NCBI GenBank assembly: GCA_946479335.1
Contig: CAMLFP010000120.1
Span: forward strand, 1-13,894
Length of the DNA: 13,894 nucleotides
From: an uncultured Archangium sp.
GTDB lineage: Bacteria > Myxococcota > Myxococcia > Myxococcales > Myxococcaceae
Direction of reading: 5' to 3'
The notes below the pieces were generated by a model. That model was given only the letters and a program-made list of their open reading frames with translations, made no database searches and had not been told where the DNA came from. Positions 12,785-13,894 of the stretch are shown here, piece by piece (position 1 is the stretch's first letter; the number at the start of each line of letters is the position of its first letter). Both the position numbers and the translations under genes were made by a program.

Positions 12785-13894
12785 GTGTCGGACACCCAGG
12801 CAGCGATGCGCGAGTTCCGCTTTCTCGACGAGAAGCGGACCACCAGCGGACTCACTGAAGAAGAAGCGGCCCGCTGGCAGGAGCTCGGGGTCGCGCTGGG
12901 CATCGATCTGACCGCCGCGATGCAGCCGCAGGGGTATTACGGGCCCGACGGGCTCTGGTACCCGTACCCGCCGGGGTACGACCCGAACACCGGGCAGTAC
13001 TACGCGCCGCAGCAGCCGTACTACCCGCCGCAGGCGCAGCCTTATTACGACCCGAACACCGGCGCGTATTACCCGCCGCAGCAGCCCGCGTATTACCCGC
13101 CGCAGGCGCAGCCCTATTACGACCCGAACACCGGCGCGTACTACCCGCCGCAGCAGCCCGCGTACGACCCGGCGCAGCAGGCTCCGTATGACCCCAACGG
13201 CGCGGCCGCGTGGGGAGCGCAGCCGCCGCCGATGAGCGCCCCGCAGTTCGCGCCGCAGCCCCAGCAGTTCGCGCCACCCGAGCCACAGTTCGCGCCGCCC
13301 GAGCCACAGTTCGCACCGCCCGCGCCGCAGTTCGCTCCGCCCTCGCCGGGCCCCGTCTTCGTCGCGCCACGCGCGTCGGGCCCGGTGTTCGTGCCACCGG
13401 CGGCGCTGACCAAGCCCCCGTCGGCGCCCCTGCCGTCTCCGAAGCGGTTGGTGCCGGAGGTCGAGGAGGTCGGTGGCGAAGACGTGATGGAGATCTCCGA
13501 CGAGGAGGTGCTGGAGGTACCGCCCACGGCGCCGCCGCCGCGCGCCGAGGCGTTCCCCGCACCCGCGCCGTCGCTGCCGATCTCCATCGAGGTTGAAGAA
13601 GCGCCCGCCCCGGCGTGGATGGCGCCACCTCCTGCCGAGGCTCCCGCGCCGACCTCTTCGTTTGCGGCGGCGAAGTTCAGCCTCGACGACGTCGACGACG
13701 CGCCGAAGACCGCGGTGCCCCAGGCGCCCGGGAGTGACGACTCGGAGTTCTCGTTCACGTTCGACGGCCCCAAATCCACGTCGGCCCCCACGGAGCAGGA
13801 GCTCCCGTCGTTCTCGTTCGACGAACCGTCGACAGACGCGTCGCCCTCGTTCGCCGCGGAGCCGGTTGCGCCAGCTGCGGCGTCGCCTGCGTTC
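12785..13894 (+). CDS. Pro/Tyr/Gln-rich repeat protein with N-terminal helical head (partial, 3' end beyond the window)
   Basis: From GTG 12785 the frame is open for 370 codons to the window edge. Residues 1-45 form a charged helical head (MREFRFLDEKRTTSGLTEEEAARWQELGVALGI, about 8-40). It reminds me of the heads of myxobacterial PilZ-type proteins, so a C-terminal PilZ or other domain beyond the window is possible. Residues 50-145 are aromatic and Pro/Gln-rich with YDPNTG.YY repeats. Residues 153-187 are five heptads of the PQFAPPE type. The rest is Pro/Ala-rich, with acidic blocks (EVEEVGGEDVMEISDEEVLEV about 225-245; FSLDDVDD about 298-305) and FSF-type motifs near 322-325 and 343-346. It contains no Cys and no signal peptide, so it is a largely disordered cytoplasmic protein. 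ATG 12806 is an alternative start. Confidence 0.75.
   Translation, partial: MSDTQAAMREFRFLDEKRTTSGLTEEEAARWQELGVALGIDLTAAMQPQGYYGPDGLWYPYPPGYDPNTGQYYAPQQPYYPPQAQPYYDPNTGAYYPPQQPAYYPPQAQPYYDPNTGAYYPPQQPAYDPAQQAPYDPNGAAAWGAQPPPMSAPQFAPQPQQFAPPEPQFAPPEPQFAPPAPQFAPPSPGPVFVAPRASGPVFVPPAALTKPPSAPLPSPKRLVPEVEEVGGEDVMEISDEEVLEVPPTAPPPRAEAFPAPAPSLPISIEVEEAPAPAWMAPPPAEAPAPTSSFAAAKFSLDDVDDAPKTAVPQAPGSDDSEFSFTFDGPKSTSAPTEQELPSFSFDEPSTDASPSFAAEPVAPAAASPAF
13019..13162 (+). repeat. Two 72-bp tandem repeats coding for an aromatic/proline unit
   Basis: Units 13019-13090 and 13091-13162 encode the same 24 residues (residues 79-102 and 103-126). I count 3 differences in 72 bases, all synonymous. A degenerate earlier copy, YDPNTGQYYAPQQP, lies at about 12977-13018. 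This looks like a recent duplication in frame. Confidence 0.9.
13241..13345 (+). repeat. Five 21-bp repeats coding for PQFAPPE-type heptads
   Basis: Residues 153-187 read as five heptapeptides: PQFAPQP, QQFAPPE, PQFAPPE, PQFAPPA and PQFAPPS. The middle units are nearly identical at the DNA level (ccacagttcgcgccgcccga). Confidence 0.85.

Noticed and set aside
13019..13345. CRISPR-like repeat array
   Set aside because: The repeats are contiguous, in frame and encode a regular peptide; there are no unique spacers.

Overview
The window is a gene-dense, very GC-rich bacterial segment. It carries 13 genes, two of them cut by the window edges, and no gap between genes exceeds about 90 bases. Three lipoproteins, a PEGA-domain protein with a Lys-Pro linker, a B-box-type zinc finger on a membrane protein, DAG-rich low-complexity stretches and a Pro/Tyr-rich repeat protein together suggest a myxobacterium (Myxococcota, probably the Myxococcus/Archangium side). 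That assignment is inferred from protein style, not from a marker gene. I see no rRNA, tRNA, CRISPR array, insertion sequence, phage gene or attachment site. It reads as ordinary chromosome.

Left part (1-2395): a partial minus-strand Kup-type potassium transporter gene, divergent from a plus-strand gene for a membrane protein with an N-terminal B-box-like zinc finger. Middle left (2442-5410): a plus-strand run of a membrane fatty-acid desaturase, a DUF1697 protein, a shortened ornithine cyclodeaminase/mu-crystallin-family protein and a small lipoprotein. The last three are packed with a 1-bp overlap and a 0-bp gap, so they probably share a transcript.

Middle (5394-8991): a minus-strand PEGA-repeat envelope protein converges on the previous lipoprotein with a 17-bp overlap. 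It diverges, with only 24 bp between start codons, from another lipoprotein gene. Next comes a 650-residue lipoprotein with a Cys-rich head and what looks like a seven-bladed beta-propeller, ending in a plausible intrinsic terminator.

Right part (9065-13894): a minus-strand XRE-family regulator with an added C-terminal Cys/His motif lies back-to-back with a glutamate dehydrogenase gene. The 37 bp between them holds two CTTAAG palindromes exactly 10 bp apart, the best operator candidate in the window. Glutamate dehydrogenase is followed closely by a stand-alone cyclic-nucleotide-binding protein and a TPR plus HExxH metallopeptidase, probably one operon. The window ends inside a long disordered Pro/Tyr/Gln-rich protein with a nearly perfect 72-bp tandem duplication.

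The most interesting items are the regulator/operator/glutamate dehydrogenase/cyclic-nucleotide unit and the OCRE-like aromatic repeats of the last protein. I did not find a clear new defence or mobile system here.
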